Source: Candidatus Poribacteria bacterium (lineage in GTDB: Bacteria > Poribacteria > WGA-4E > WGA-3G). Taken from it: 64,000 nucleotides of DNA. The stretch is from the NCBI GenBank assembly GCA_022823085.1, contig JAJDXV010000021.1, positions 1 to 64,000 on the forward strand, given 5' to 3'. The notes beneath the pieces were generated by a model. The model was not told where the DNA came from, did no database searches, and saw only the letters and a program-made list of their open reading frames with translations. This document shows, in pieces, positions 17,601 to 27,000 of the stretch. The position numbers and the translations under genes are program-made. The stretch's first letter is position 1, and every line of letters starts with the position of its first letter.

Positions 17601-18454
17601 AACACCCCTACGATAACCATCTAACACGGTTTCTGAACGCGTTGCGAGGTCAAATCCGGTTCTGGTTGACAGAAGAACAAGAGGTAGAGGATGCGGTGTC
17701 TCTGTATCTGCTCCAGAGCTTACAAGGTTCAGATACGCTTTTTGGACGGTTGAACCAGCATCATCGGCTCGAATTTTCACCCTCACCGGCGTTCAGTCTT
17801 GAGTTCAATCTCCGTACCGGTGAGACACTCAACAAGCGAATCAATAACCAAGAACGGCACAGACAGCATCACACTTGGGATGCGTCTTTCTCCGTAAATC
17901 CGACACAACGCCTCTCTGTCGGTGCCAACTATGAGCAACGTCAGGAGACAGAAAGCTACAACCAATTCGATTTTGAAAACCTTGGGCAGGAGACCGGCAC
18001 TGAAGAAAAGATGATAGACCGTTCCACAACACCTATCTCAGACCTTCACCAACTCGAGCAGACGACTGAACTGAGTCTCCGCTATCAACTGAGCAATACA
18101 TTACGATGGAGCGGTATCGGTGGCTATAAACAGACAACCGACGAGGAACAACTTGACGAGGAACCGGAAGCCAATACCCGGACCTTCTCTTATGAAAATC
18201 GGATTACATACAGCCTTATCGGCAAGGGACGGATTGATTTCAACTACAAACTCGGCTACGGTCAGAATACGGGTGGTATCCCCTTTGCACAATACACCTT
18301 TTATCAGGGTATCAGCCACGAAATCCGGACGACAGCAGACTACAGGTTGCGGAGATTCACCGACCTATTATTTCGACTCAATTACCGTCTGCTCTCCACG
18401 AAGCATCGCAAACCGGAACACCGCTTAGAGATGACAATCAGCGCGGAACTCTAA
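14624..18454 (+). CDS. Giant outer-membrane beta-barrel-like protein (SprA-related by pattern)
   Basis: 1276 residues with a signal peptide (MPIRLFFLVSLYLCLLP..., cleavage near LGSLA). The first part has IDYQVDFYSGKITI, SGSQTFGISLGSGRG, LLSDQDLPIQPEG and RGENNDYIIREY. These recall the conserved blocks of SprA-type outer-membrane translocon proteins (low to moderate certainty). The rest is long amphipathic beta-strand sequence up to the C-terminus (RLEMTISAEL). The reading frame contains low-complexity Pro/Gly/Ser stretches at about residues 133-160, 640-660 and 945-985, which coincide with palindromic repeats at DNA level. ATG 14624 is chosen because it directly precedes the signal peptide, eight bases after the NHL gene stop. 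Confidence 0.72.
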   Translation: MPIRLFFLVSLYLCLLPRLGSLAQEPADDDTNVLELPTFSVLRKIETVELKAGEQEFTVKYAPILRNTEQLTEADGNKLVRNIDYQVDFYSGKITIEPRGTTTYPYKLKITYRTLPFAIKEVYKRDLYGEQNLDSQQPAASSRRGEVPSSAQVEQPNPYEGFQQTPIDDSQSQLEVSGSQTFGISLGSGRGVTPNQELRVNVEGKASKDITVLALLSDQDLPIQPEGTTENIQDIDQKLIRITHPNMRGTLGDFEGSLGASEFIFFPRALEGVQVEGDYEWGRFHLIPSAIPKGQSTSLVLRGEEGRSEYRLTVDGQYVIVKAGSEIVWLNGERMRRGENNDYIIREYGDPIVEFNSKHLITSNDTIRIDFEYISEERAYQQNLYGLSSVFTLPGERISIGASYAVETDLKEPDQALIAITETDLAALRQNIMDPEEDGSRLIAPQQHTVWGLESRLNITESAWIEGELAYSNLDRNTYSTVDRKEVSQAWKLIGSADWDFATGTARKDEDTLKRHLSKNPLLTTNLDIRAMDADFVPVGASSSNRSRSRYETQYAKEGFDDAFLFDTAGFSRSAQDERTVNFDIRLTPMDWLAFDAGVGRSEEREPQRPKTVTTETETLSTRNATIRNNFNWGVNFNQLVGRRRSEVTSPLPRTNDQGSSTSTPEERPTPKTSLLNKLPNLRWDDYRSSSRVEGEDSTRTQSQQKTRQEGNLSYPLGPFRFIGTLGRLESTEARNATLNRKRDRAMGRIDLVDFSWLSVNTSYELEEAFAKEPLLTLDDAPIGLSDWQRSTTARTWKVGVFSQQKSFLGGGVNLRANLARRMLQAHTEFGANTTTQLADINLQLTPLSRAIDIEVRYELDKKLTSQRHEIYTNIHPHTGVLLQPGEGYYVKLDDLHYVEDPEEGTYIKIYQNVGDKPTTAVDADFRVRFQPRQYFARRARARQQQQRPGEGPSSLQPDSLRPTPNARSGEGPSSERVGQPGPPPMRKTPKQKHPYDNHLTRFLNALRGQIRFWLTEEQEVEDAVSLYLLQSLQGSDTLFGRLNQHHRLEFSPSPAFSLEFNLRTGETLNKRINNQERHRQHHTWDASFSVNPTQRLSVGANYEQRQETESYNQFDFENLGQETGTEEKMIDRSTTPISDLHQLEQTTELSLRYQLSNTLRWSGIGGYKQTTDEEQLDEEPEANTRTFSYENRITYSLIGKGRIDFNYKLGYGQNTGGIPFAQYTFYQGISHEIRTTADYRLRRFTDLLFRLNYRLLSTKHRKPEHRLEMTISAEL
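15050..15101. repeat. In-frame palindromic element (GGGG/CGAGG family), copy a
   Basis: Outer arms CGTAGGGG / CCCCTACG enclose a small hairpin CGAGG-TCC-CCTCG and another, GGTT-GAGC-AACC, giving a three-way-junction shape. It is translated as RRGEVPSSAQVEQPNPYE. A stand-alone copy of the CGAGGTCCCCTCG core is intergenic at 30626-30650. Confidence 0.7.
16548..16591. repeat. In-frame palindromic element, degenerate copy b
   Basis: GTAGGAGCGAGGTCACCTC followed by ACCCCTACCAC is a diverged member of the same family (GAGG-TCA-CCTC inner hairpin, GTAGG/CCTAC outer arms). It is translated as RRRSEVTSPLPR in the giant outer-membrane protein. Confidence 0.5.
17463..17572. repeat. In-frame palindromic elements, copies c and d
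   Basis: Two units about 59 bases apart. Copy c contains GGGCGAGGGCCCCTC. Copy d has arms CGTTCGG / CCGAACG around CGAGG-GCC-CCTCG, followed by GGTT-GGGC-AACC. They encode the near-repeat peptides RPGEGPSS and RSGEGPSS in a Pro/Gly/Ser-rich stretch. Confidence 0.65.
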
Positions 18455-18494
18455 CGTGAAATTGATGCGCTCGTTTCCGATAATGACACTTGCT

Positions 18495-21467
18495 CTAATT
18501 GGGCTGTTCGTCGGTATTAGTTGAACCGGTGATCGCTTCATTCCAATCCCACAAAAAGATTGTGCCGTCCTGTCCGGTACTAACCAGCGTTTCACCATCA
18601 GGCGAAAATTTTAACGTCTCCACTTGCTGCGTGTGCCCGTCAAGCGCAGCGATTCTCTCGCCAGTCTTGACATCCCATAATAGGATTGCACCGTTGGTAT
18701 GTCCACTGAGACAAATTGCGCTATCTGGTGAAAATACCAACAGTTTTGGTGAATCATGCAATATCCGCCAACCGCGTTGATGCACAGTGCTGACCGAAAA
18801 AAGTTTATGACCCGTACGCACATCCCATAAATGGAGTCGCGTGTGTGTCCCCGCAGCGAGCACGGCGCGGTCGGGTGAAAACGCCAATGCCGAAATCCGT
18901 CCCAGATTCTTTGTTCGTTCTGCAAAGACAACTAAGGGTTCACCGGTCGCAACGTCCCACATTCGGATGTGTCCATCTGCAGTACCACTCACAAGCCATC
19001 TACCATCTGACGAAAACGCCATTGCCAAAACCACTGGTAGATTGCCGCGAAAGCCGGGTTTCAAGTCATCATTATCATCATTAACAGGAATTATCAATTC
19101 AGTGCCTGTTTCCGTATGCCACAAACGAATGTCAAGCATGCTATTAATCGCTACAGTTTTAGTTCTATCGTCAGGAGAAAAAAGGAGTTTGCGGCTCCCA
19201 CGCTGCAACGTCGCAAGTTCGTCTCCAGTCGATACATCGGTCAACCGAATTAGATCATCTGGCTTCGTAGCAGAGAACCCAGCAGGGTACCCACTGAAAA
19301 CGACAGTACCATCTGCCGCTACACTGACGAGTTTCGTGCCATCCGGCGAAAACGCCACTGCTGAATACCAATCCCGATGTCCGCTATTTTGGACAGCGGA
19401 CTTTTGCGCTGTGTCCGTATCCCAAAAGGTAATTTCACCGTTAAACGCCGTACTAACAAGTGTGGAACTGTTTTGCCCACTGTCCTGAAAAAAGGTCGCC
19501 GCTTTTATGGATTGTGTGTGTCCAGTGATAAGATTATCAAGCGGTGTCCCGGTCTCTATATCCCAGAACCGGATTGTGCCATCCGTACTTCCGCTGACGA
19601 GTGTACGACCATCGGGTGAAAATGCTAACGCAGCAATACCGTTGATATGTCCGGTGAGTGTCGCGATCGGTTCACCATGCGTCGTGTCCCACAATTGAAC
19701 TGTTTTATCCGTGCTGCCGCTGGCAAGCGTTTTTCCATCGGGTGAAAACGCCAGGACATTTGTCGCGCCAGTATGTTGCTGCAGTAGCATCGAATCCCTG
19801 TCACCAGTCGTATTCCACAATCGGACTGTCGTATCTGGACTGCCACTTGCCAGACGCGTGCCATCCGGCGAAAACGCCACTGCTAAAACCCGATTTTTTT
19901 TGAACATGCGCTGCACAGGTTTATCCAACGGCTGAAGCGGCAAATCTATGTGTCCTCTGAGCGTCGATAGCTTTTTACGGGTTGCTACATCCCACAACTG
20001 GATCATCCCGTCCTGTTTTCCAATCGCGATTCTATCGTTCGTCATCGCGTAAACACCCTGAAAATCCTCCGAACTAAAGAGACCGATCCCGAATAACCCA
20101 GTTTTAAGGTGCTTGGTTTTCCCTTTCCCGTTCTCAATATTCAATCGGGTAATTGCAGCATGCCCGGAACCATACAAACCGATAAGCGTTTTTCCATCTG
20201 AAGAGAATCGCAGGACGGAAGCATCCGCGTACAAGTCAATAAGTGGCACTTCGCGCTCGGTCGCGATCTCCCACAATTGGATGAGCGTATCATCAGAAGA
20301 AGCGGTAAGGAAACGACCATCCGGTGAAAAACTGAGGGCTTCACACACACCGCTACCAAACAAAGATTTCTCCTCACCTGTTTCCACATCATACAGCCAG
20401 ACCCCGATAGTGCTACCGACTGCAAGTAGGGTACCATCCGGTGAAAACTGAATTGCGGTAATCCCACCTTTCCCGAAGCGCGCTTCCGCCGCTTTGGGCA
20501 ACTTCCAATGTGCGTGGTTCTTAGATGTCTCATCTGATTCTGCTTCTGCAACCGATGCCGAAACATCGTTAGGCGGCTGGCTTGCCGTATCCCCCTCGCT
20601 CGGTGTACTAACATTTCCGAGTTGCGTCCGAATATCTGGTTTGGATTCAAGATTTAGCACAACAGCTGCCTCAACGAGCTCAACTGTCATCTCTGATGGC
20701 GCGTCGAAACTATACGGCTTTTGGAAACGCGACAGGTATTGGTGGTTGCCGATACCTAACATCAAAAGCACGACTGCCAGTGTGGAAACACCGACTGCCC
20801 ACGGCACTAACGGCTTGCTGCTTGATGGTGCAACCGGCTTCAGACGTGAGACCTCTTGCATGATGTTCTCTGTGAGATTCGGTGAGATTTGGAAATGGTC
20901 GAGTGCTTCTCTAATCATCGGTTCCTCCTCTTTTAAACGGTTCCGCGCACGCCTCAGACGACTTTTAATGGTGCTCGCCGATACGCCTAAAAATCGGCTA
21001 ATATCTTCAACTTTCATCTCACCAAGATAGTAGAGTGTCATTACTGTGCGTTCACTCTCTTTCAACTTCGCGAGCAATTTCTTGACCACCTCGCGTTGTG
21101 ATTCCGCGACAGTCTTTGTCCGTTCCGCTACAACGTGTCGGGAATAAGCATCTTCTTGTATCATCGTTGCGTCTGTGCCCTCCAACGGTTGTGTTTGTAT
21201 CCGTTTTTTGCGAAGCCACGTGGCGCATAAGTTTGCCGTAATCACATACAGCCACCCAGAAAACTGGTTCGGGTCCTTCAGTGTTGAGAGTCTCTGGTAC
21301 ACTTTCAGAAAAGCGTCTTGCGTGATGTCCTCAGCGATATGGAAATCCCCAACTTTTCGCCAAGCGAGCGCATGAACCGGCTTTTGATATTTATTCACAA
21401 GTTCGGCAAAAGCCCTTTCATCACCAGCGAGAACACGTCGAACAATCGCAACATCGTCATTTTTCAT
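18495..21467 (-). CDS. ECF-type sigma factor fused through a membrane segment to a WD40 propeller domain
   Basis: 990 residues. Sigma-70 region 2 at about 10-90 (AEDITQDAFLKVYQRL, FSGWLYVITANL) and region 4 at about 135-180 (LGVSASTIKSRLRRARNRL) are intact. One hydrophobic helix (VPWAVGVSTLAVVLLMLGI, about 221-240) follows. Residues about 325-985 hold many WD40 units of the type AFSPDGTRLASGS...VRLW. The layout suggests a membrane-tethered sigma factor whose cytoplasmic or periplasmic propeller senses a signal, perhaps released by cleavage (inference). The ribosome-binding site GGAGG lies 8-9 bases before the ATG. A candidate ECF promoter (GCAACC, 16 bases, CGTC) lies upstream, suggesting autoregulation. 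Confidence 0.9.
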   Translation of the reverse strand: MKNDDVAIVRRVLAGDERAFAELVNKYQKPVHALAWRKVGDFHIAEDITQDAFLKVYQRLSTLKDPNQFSGWLYVITANLCATWLRKKRIQTQPLEGTDATMIQEDAYSRHVVAERTKTVAESQREVVKKLLAKLKESERTVMTLYYLGEMKVEDISRFLGVSASTIKSRLRRARNRLKEEEPMIREALDHFQISPNLTENIMQEVSRLKPVAPSSSKPLVPWAVGVSTLAVVLLMLGIGNHQYLSRFQKPYSFDAPSEMTVELVEAAVVLNLESKPDIRTQLGNVSTPSEGDTASQPPNDVSASVAEAESDETSKNHAHWKLPKAAEARFGKGGITAIQFSPDGTLLAVGSTIGVWLYDVETGEEKSLFGSGVCEALSFSPDGRFLTASSDDTLIQLWEIATEREVPLIDLYADASVLRFSSDGKTLIGLYGSGHAAITRLNIENGKGKTKHLKTGLFGIGLFSSEDFQGVYAMTNDRIAIGKQDGMIQLWDVATRKKLSTLRGHIDLPLQPLDKPVQRMFKKNRVLAVAFSPDGTRLASGSPDTTVRLWNTTGDRDSMLLQQHTGATNVLAFSPDGKTLASGSTDKTVQLWDTTHGEPIATLTGHINGIAALAFSPDGRTLVSGSTDGTIRFWDIETGTPLDNLITGHTQSIKAATFFQDSGQNSSTLVSTAFNGEITFWDTDTAQKSAVQNSGHRDWYSAVAFSPDGTKLVSVAADGTVVFSGYPAGFSATKPDDLIRLTDVSTGDELATLQRGSRKLLFSPDDRTKTVAINSMLDIRLWHTETGTELIIPVNDDNDDLKPGFRGNLPVVLAMAFSSDGRWLVSGTADGHIRMWDVATGEPLVVFAERTKNLGRISALAFSPDRAVLAAGTHTRLHLWDVRTGHKLFSVSTVHQRGWRILHDSPKLLVFSPDSAICLSGHTNGAILLWDVKTGERIAALDGHTQQVETLKFSPDGETLVSTGQDGTIFLWDWNEAITGSTNTDEQPN

Positions 21468-21516
21468 CAGGTACCTCCAGAAAACGAAAGTTGATTAATG
21501 ACATATTAACTATAGT

Positions 21517-21542
21517 GACGCAAGATAGCGCGAAATGGTTGC
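21517..21542 (-). promoter_or_regulatory. Candidate ECF-type promoter of the sigma-WD40 gene
   Basis: On the minus strand, GCAACC (21542-21537) and CGTC (21520-21517) are separated by 16 bases, with CACTATAG after the second box. An AAC-type -35 and CGTC-type -10 are typical of ECF sigma factors, so self-activation is plausible. The assignment is by pattern only. Confidence 0.45.
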
Positions 21543-21582
21543 TTAATGGAAAAAAAATGTCCCGCGCGACTTTATATAACCG

Positions 21583-21611
21583 TTGACTTTTTTCATAATA
21601 TAGGTTATAAT
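21583..21611 (+). promoter_or_regulatory. Sigma70-type promoter for the SBD-HNH gene
   Basis: TTGACT (21583-21588), 17 bases, TATAAT (21606-21611). Predicted transcription start is near 21618, giving a leader of about 145 bases before ATG 21763. Confidence 0.65.
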
Positions 21612-21762
21612 AAATCTGTCTCTGTCAGAATTAGATTTCCAACAAACGATCTGATATATCGGCGTTAGGTTAATTTTAATGGAATTTGTTCGAATAAAAA
21701 AACAACGCGATACCACTTACAAATACCTACTGAAGTATTCCCTGAAAACATGGTAATGTGAA

Positions 21763-22644
21763 ATGACAAGAGAAGAGATTATCCGCAGATTTAAGAGCCT
21801 ACGTATATGGAAAAGCAGTGGTGAGAGAGCCCCTCACAAACCTTTACTGACCCTCTACGCTATCGGTAGATTGCTACATGGCGAAAATCGGCTTATTTCA
21901 TATAGCAATGACATAGAAGACAACCTTACCAATCTGTTGAGAACTTTTGGCCAAGAACGTTCAAACGACCAACCGCACTTACCGTTTTGGAGGTTGCAAA
22001 ATGACAAGGTTTGGGAGGTAACTGATGCCGACAGAATTAACGAAACTACAAGCGGAGATCCGTATATAACGGACTTGAGAAACTACAACGTCTCTGGTGG
22101 TTTCCTTGAGGAAATAGTACATGAGTTTCAAATAGATGCTAATTTCGCTTTTAAAATAAGTCAATATATGCTAGACCATTTTCCAGCTTCGATGCATCAA
22201 GAAATTTTACAAGCTGTTGAAATTCCAACCTTCGTAATTGAGCCTCAACCTCCTAATCCAAACTTTCAATCAGATGTTATGAACGCTTATAAGGAAAAAT
22301 GTGCTGTCTGCGGTTTTCGCATCAGACTTGAAAACCAACCAATCGCTTTGGAAACTACGCACATCAAACCACCTGAAGCAGGAGGGCCCGATGCAGAAGA
22401 AAACGGTTTAGCTCTCTGTTCTCTACATCATGAACTGTTCAACAAAGGGGCTTTTACGCTATCTGAGAATCTGCATGTATTAGTGTCCAAGCATACCAAG
22501 GGAAAAGGAACAGGGGATTGGTTGAAAAAATTTCACGGAGAAAAGATGAAATTTCCACCACACCAAATCTATTATCCTCGCATTCATTTCACAGACTGGC
22601 ACTTCAAAAATAGATTTAGAGGACCAGCCCGCGAAAAAATTTGA
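21763..22644 (+). CDS. Phosphorothioated-DNA-binding (SBD) HNH restriction endonuclease
   Basis: 293 residues. The N-terminal half has the pattern of the sulfur-binding domain family: WKSSGERAPHKPLLTLYAIG at about residues 16-35 and PFWRLQNDKVWEV at about 75. The C-terminal half is an HNH nuclease: CAVC (Cys180, Cys183), THIKP with His200, then ENGLALCSLHHELFNKG. Such proteins cleave DNA carrying phosphorothioate links (family knowledge), so it may attack foreign PT-DNA or act as the effector of the adjacent modification genes. The latter would need a way to spare self DNA. It has its own promoter and lies 434 bases upstream of the DUF4007 gene on the same strand. Base composition is more AT-rich than the first 21 kb. 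Confidence 0.82.
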   Translation: MTREEIIRRFKSLRIWKSSGERAPHKPLLTLYAIGRLLHGENRLISYSNDIEDNLTNLLRTFGQERSNDQPHLPFWRLQNDKVWEVTDADRINETTSGDPYITDLRNYNVSGGFLEEIVHEFQIDANFAFKISQYMLDHFPASMHQEILQAVEIPTFVIEPQPPNPNFQSDVMNAYKEKCAVCGFRIRLENQPIALETTHIKPPEAGGPDAEENGLALCSLHHELFNKGAFTLSENLHVLVSKHTKGKGTGDWLKKFHGEKMKFPPHQIYYPRIHFTDWHFKNRFRGPAREKI

Positions 22645-22670
22645 CATCTAAAACACAATTGTGCTAAAAT
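22641..22670 (+). promoter_or_regulatory. Promoter with operator-like palindrome
   Basis: TTGACA (22641-22646, overlapping the stop of the HNH gene), 18 bases, TAAAAT (22665-22670). The spacer contains the perfect palindrome CACAATTGTG, a plausible repressor site. It probably serves the sspB-like operon starting at 23079. Confidence 0.5.
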
Positions 22671-23078
22671 CTAAGTTAATATTGAATAAATTGGACTTTC
22701 GCATTTCAATTTAAGATACAATTAAATCTGACATTTTAATACCTAACCAGTAAACGCAATGAAAAATCGAAATATAAAAACTGCTACTAATACACTCCAT
22801 GGACCTGATGACAATTGCCACGTCCGGAAATTCTTCGCGTCCTTTTCGTCCTTACGTTCATTAGGCTTGAACATTAACAAGCCAGTCCTTGCCCCCCCCC
22901 CCCACTTTACAAACAATAAGTATTTTAGATTAAAAAAACATTCACGGCATTTAGCAATGCTCCGCGTCCGCGCGCCATCTCGGACAATGGCATCCGATGC
23001 GGGGTTTTTTGTTGTCATATCTGCTGTTGTTACGTCAATTTTTCCCCCCATACCTCTATTCGCGCCAGGGGGTGAAGT
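22671..23078 (+). other. Long leader before the sspB-like gene, with C12 tract and terminator-like hairpin
   Basis: No convincing gene. Visible are a run of twelve C (22892-22903) and a terminator-like structure: CCGCGTC (22962-22968) can pair with GATGCGG (22996-23002), and T6 follows at 23005-23010. If the promoter at 22641 is real, this could attenuate the operon. The ribosome-binding site AGGGGGTG lies just before TTG 23079. Confidence 0.4.
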
Positions 23079-24050
23079 TTGAGCAACACACGTACCATCC
23101 TCCCCCAGATAATTACACCATCTTTCTCAGGACATCAGACCTTCCCGTTTCGATATACGTGGCTGAAGAAGGGGATCGATGCTGTCGCAGCAGATCCGAA
23201 CATCTTCTCCTCTGAAAACGCCTCGGTTACTTTAGGTGTCGGAAAAAACATGGTGAGCTCCATCCGACATTGGTGCCGTGTATCACGACTCATTGAAGAG
23301 GGAACAGGTCAACCTACGCAAGTCACTATGCAGCTCAGTGAAAAGGGAACAGTCTATCGCCGCGGGCAATTCGCACCTACGCAGCTCGGCAGTGCCATTT
23401 TTGGCGAAAACGGATTCGACCCATACCTTGATGACCCAGCGACTTTGTGGTTGATTCATTGGCAAATCGCGACCAATACCACTCAGGCGACAGCATGGTA
23501 CTGGGCTTTTAACGTTCTAAGAGGGAATCAATTCACACCCCCTATATTCACACGAGAAGTGTATAAATGGGCACAACAGCAGAAACAGTCTATGCGACCT
23601 GTCTCCGACAACACACTACGGCGGGATGTCAATTGCTTTATCCGAACCTACTGCCAGTCGCGTTATAGTGATACCGTTGCTGAGGAAACTTTTGACTGTC
23701 CACTCGTTGAACTCAACCTAATTGCCGAATTACCAGACAGCGATGGCTATGAATTCCAGCGCGGCGACAAAGAGACATTACCGATTGAAGTCGTCGCATG
23801 GGCATTAGACACGTTTTGGAAAAATCGCTTCTTCTGGAGAGAATCGCTTACGTTCTCAGATTTGATGTACGCACGCGCGAGTCCCGGACGGGTTTTCAGG
23901 TTAGATGAAGATACAATGACGACCTATCTCGAAGACCTCGAGCAACTCACGGACGGCGCACTGCAATACGATGAGACAACAGGTCTAAAGCAGCTATATC
24001 GACATAGAAATTTAGATCAGAGGAGACTTTTAAAGAGGTACTATGAATAA
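23079..24050 (+). CDS. DUF4007-family protein, SspB-like (DNA phosphorothioation nickase candidate)
   Basis: 323 residues, recognised as DUF4007 by FSGHQTFPFRYTWLKKG and ENASVTLGVGKNMVSSIRHW, with the conserved middle WLIHWQIATN. DUF4007 proteins accompany PAPS-reductase-like genes; SspB of the single-strand phosphorothioation system is, to my knowledge, of this family and nicks DNA. The start is TTG 23079 after AGGGGGTG. The gene overlaps the following ATPase gene by 8 bases, so the two are surely co-translated. An alternative setting for DUF4007 is a type 4 BREX-like system, but no PglZ or BrxL gene is present here. Confidence 0.72.
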   Translation: MSNTRTILPQIITPSFSGHQTFPFRYTWLKKGIDAVAADPNIFSSENASVTLGVGKNMVSSIRHWCRVSRLIEEGTGQPTQVTMQLSEKGTVYRRGQFAPTQLGSAIFGENGFDPYLDDPATLWLIHWQIATNTTQATAWYWAFNVLRGNQFTPPIFTREVYKWAQQQKQSMRPVSDNTLRRDVNCFIRTYCQSRYSDTVAEETFDCPLVELNLIAELPDSDGYEFQRGDKETLPIEVVAWALDTFWKNRFFWRESLTFSDLMYARASPGRVFRLDEDTMTTYLEDLEQLTDGALQYDETTGLKQLYRHRNLDQRRLLKRYYE

Positions 24051-27000
24051 CGTTCCGTTATCAGACATTTTTCATATTACAAAACGCTTTCAACGCTCTG
24101 TGCATTTGGTACGGGATTTTTATACTGAAAACGCCTTAGACGGGTACGTTGTGACTGTCAAGGCGCGGGAAACCCTTACCCGTCTAATTTCAGCACAGGA
24201 GAACAGTGCAACATCAAAAGCATGGTCTCTTACCGGTCCTTATGGGTCAGGAAAATCAGCGTTCGCGCTTTTCACTGCGAAAGTCCTCGGGGATCCAGCT
24301 GCTCCGACAACACAACAAGCTTTAGAATTACTACAGCGTGGAGACCCCTCACTCTATGAACGATTTATCAGCATAAGCGGGAACGGCAGGAGAATATCAT
24401 CAGGTTTTTGTCCGGTCCTAATCTCTGGTGAACGCGCACCAATTACGCGGGCACTCCTGCAAGGATTAGAACACGGGCTTAAAACCTTCGGTATATCCTC
24501 ACGGCACTCGCTTCAAAAAGACATCCAAGAACTCTTGAAAACGGGAGCAAACGGCAATCCCCCACAGGCAACTGAAATCACAAAACTTTTTGAAGACGCA
24601 ACACGTGCTATTAAGAAAAAAGCTGGACACGGTTTGTTACTTGTCATTGATGAACTTGGAAAATTCCTCGAGTACGCTGCACAACACCCCGTACAAGACG
24701 ACGTATTTGTTCTACAAACCCTCGCCGAATTTGCCACACGAAGCAAGCAAACACCATTCTTTTTAATCACGATTCTTCATCAGGCTTTTGAACAATACGC
24801 AAACAAAATCGCCAAATCACAACGCGAGGAATGGGCAAAAATCCAAGGCCGGTTTGAAGACATTGCTTTTGTAGAACCTGCTGAGCAGGTACTCCGATTG
24901 ATCGGATCCGCTATCCAACATAAGATGGAAATCCCGTCTACACCCATCGAATCAAACCTCAAACCTAACCAACTGTCCGACGAGAAAGAATTTAGTGAAC
25001 TCATCAGAACCTGTTTGCCACTCCACCCAATAGTTGCACTTATTGTAGGCCCTATCTTCAGACGCTTCGCACAGAATGAACGTTCCCTCTTCGCCTTTCT
25101 TAATTCAAGTGAACCTTATGGGCTACAAGACTTTCTCAAAAACAAACATTACAATGGAGGCGCACCGCCGATGTTTTCGGTCGCCGATCTCTATGATTAT
25201 CTCAACACTACTATAGGAAATCGGCTCTCCGCTGCACGCGACGGTGATAAGTGGATCGAGATTGAGATGGCTATTAACCGACTGACAGACCCAGCACCGA
25301 TACTCGTTAAACTCATTAAGACGATAGGACTGTTCAGTATCATCGGAGAGGTGAGTACGAACTTGAAAGCCTCAGAACGTATACTTCATTATGCCTTAAA
25401 TGACCACACATCGGAATTCAATCAGGAATTTGATACCGCACTAAAGACACTGGAAAAACGTTCAATTGTTACCTACCGCCGCTACAATGATGTCTATGCA
25501 CTCTGGGAGGGAAGCGACATTGATATCGAGAGGTTGTCTTACGAAGCGGAAGGACACCTCGATCCGAACGAGACACTTACGAATTATTTGTCAAAATTGA
25601 CATCGCCGCGGCCCCTGATCGCCCGCCGACACCTATTTGAGAAAGGCACGCTCCGCTATTTTGAGGTTCGGTACACCGATCTCGAAAACTTTGATGCGAA
25701 TCTGAGTGAACCGCTCGGTGATGCCGACGGGCTGGTGCTTTATGCCCTACCCGCAGGTGAAGATGAAGTAAATCAGTTCGCCGAAAAAGCGAATGAAAAA
25801 GACACCACAGAACGTCAAAACGTGCTGATCGGTATCCCACACGCCACCCGTTTTCTCCGCGATGCCGTCACTGAACTCGCCTGCCTACACTGGATTTCGG
25901 ACAATACGCCCGAACTCGAAGGGGACGCGGTGGCGAGACGTGAACTTTCAATCCGATGGGTCGCAGCAGAACGGGATGTCGCTGATCAATTAGCAAAGAT
26001 TTTCGGTGGCGACAGCGATGAACCTTGTAGATGGTTTCATAAGGGACAAGAGATAGATATCAATTCGCAACGCGCAAGAAACGAGTATCTATCGGAAATC
26101 TGTGATACGGTTTATCACAAGACTCCACTTATTCGGAACGAACTCATTAATCGACGGAAAATCTCTGGCGCAGTAACGACTGCACGAAAGAAACTTATTC
26201 AAGCGATGCTTGAAAATAGCGATCAAGAGAACCTCGGTATCACCGGTTATCCTGCCGAAATGAGTGTCTATCGCTCACTTCTTTCAGAGACAGGCATACA
26301 TCGCGAAAATGTAGGGGTGTGGGGTTTCTATCCTCCGAAAATAGATGATAAAAACCAGATAATACATACATGGAAAGCGATTGAGGCTTTTCTCGATGCA
26401 TCTGAAAGTGAACGACAACCTGTCGTGAAACTCTATGAAACTTTGATGAATCCGCCACTCGGTGTTCGGGAAGGTCCACTTCCGATCCTCCTATGTGCTG
26501 TGATGCAGCACTACAAAACAGAAATCGCACTCTATGAAAACGGGTCCTTTATAGCAGATTGGTCCATGCCAGTTTTTGAAAGGTTTCTTAAAGCACCGCA
26601 ACTATTTGAATTGAAACGGTTTCGGATAACTGGAGTCCGTTCGGATCTGTTCTCTCAATTTTTGGGCGCATTTAAGCAACCCTCAGAAATTCAAACGCCT
26701 GATCTGCTAACAGTCGTTACACCGTTAATACAAACGATTGCGCAACTGCCGAAATATACTTTGACAACCCAGGAATTGAGTGATAACGCAAAGAATCTCC
26801 GTAAAGTTGTCTTGAATGCACGTGAACCTGACGAACTCCTCTTTAAACAGTTACCGGAAGCGTTCGGGTTCTCAGATTTTGGTACAGAGGCAGCAACAAG
26901 TACCGAAGCAGTATCGGAATTCTTTGGTATACTACGGGATGCACTGTCCGAATTGGAAAAGGCTTATGAGGTTTTGCTGAATTTCATCGAGCAAATGCTG

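Noticed and set aside
18841-19488. 215-residue plus-strand frame opposite the sigma-WD40 gene
   Set aside because: It is the antisense of repeated WD40 units, which gives long open frames by codon bias; no independent signals.
22759-23082. 107-residue frame between the HNH and sspB-like genes
   Set aside because: It crosses the C12 run and terminator-like hairpin, lacks a ribosome-binding site and has no family pattern.
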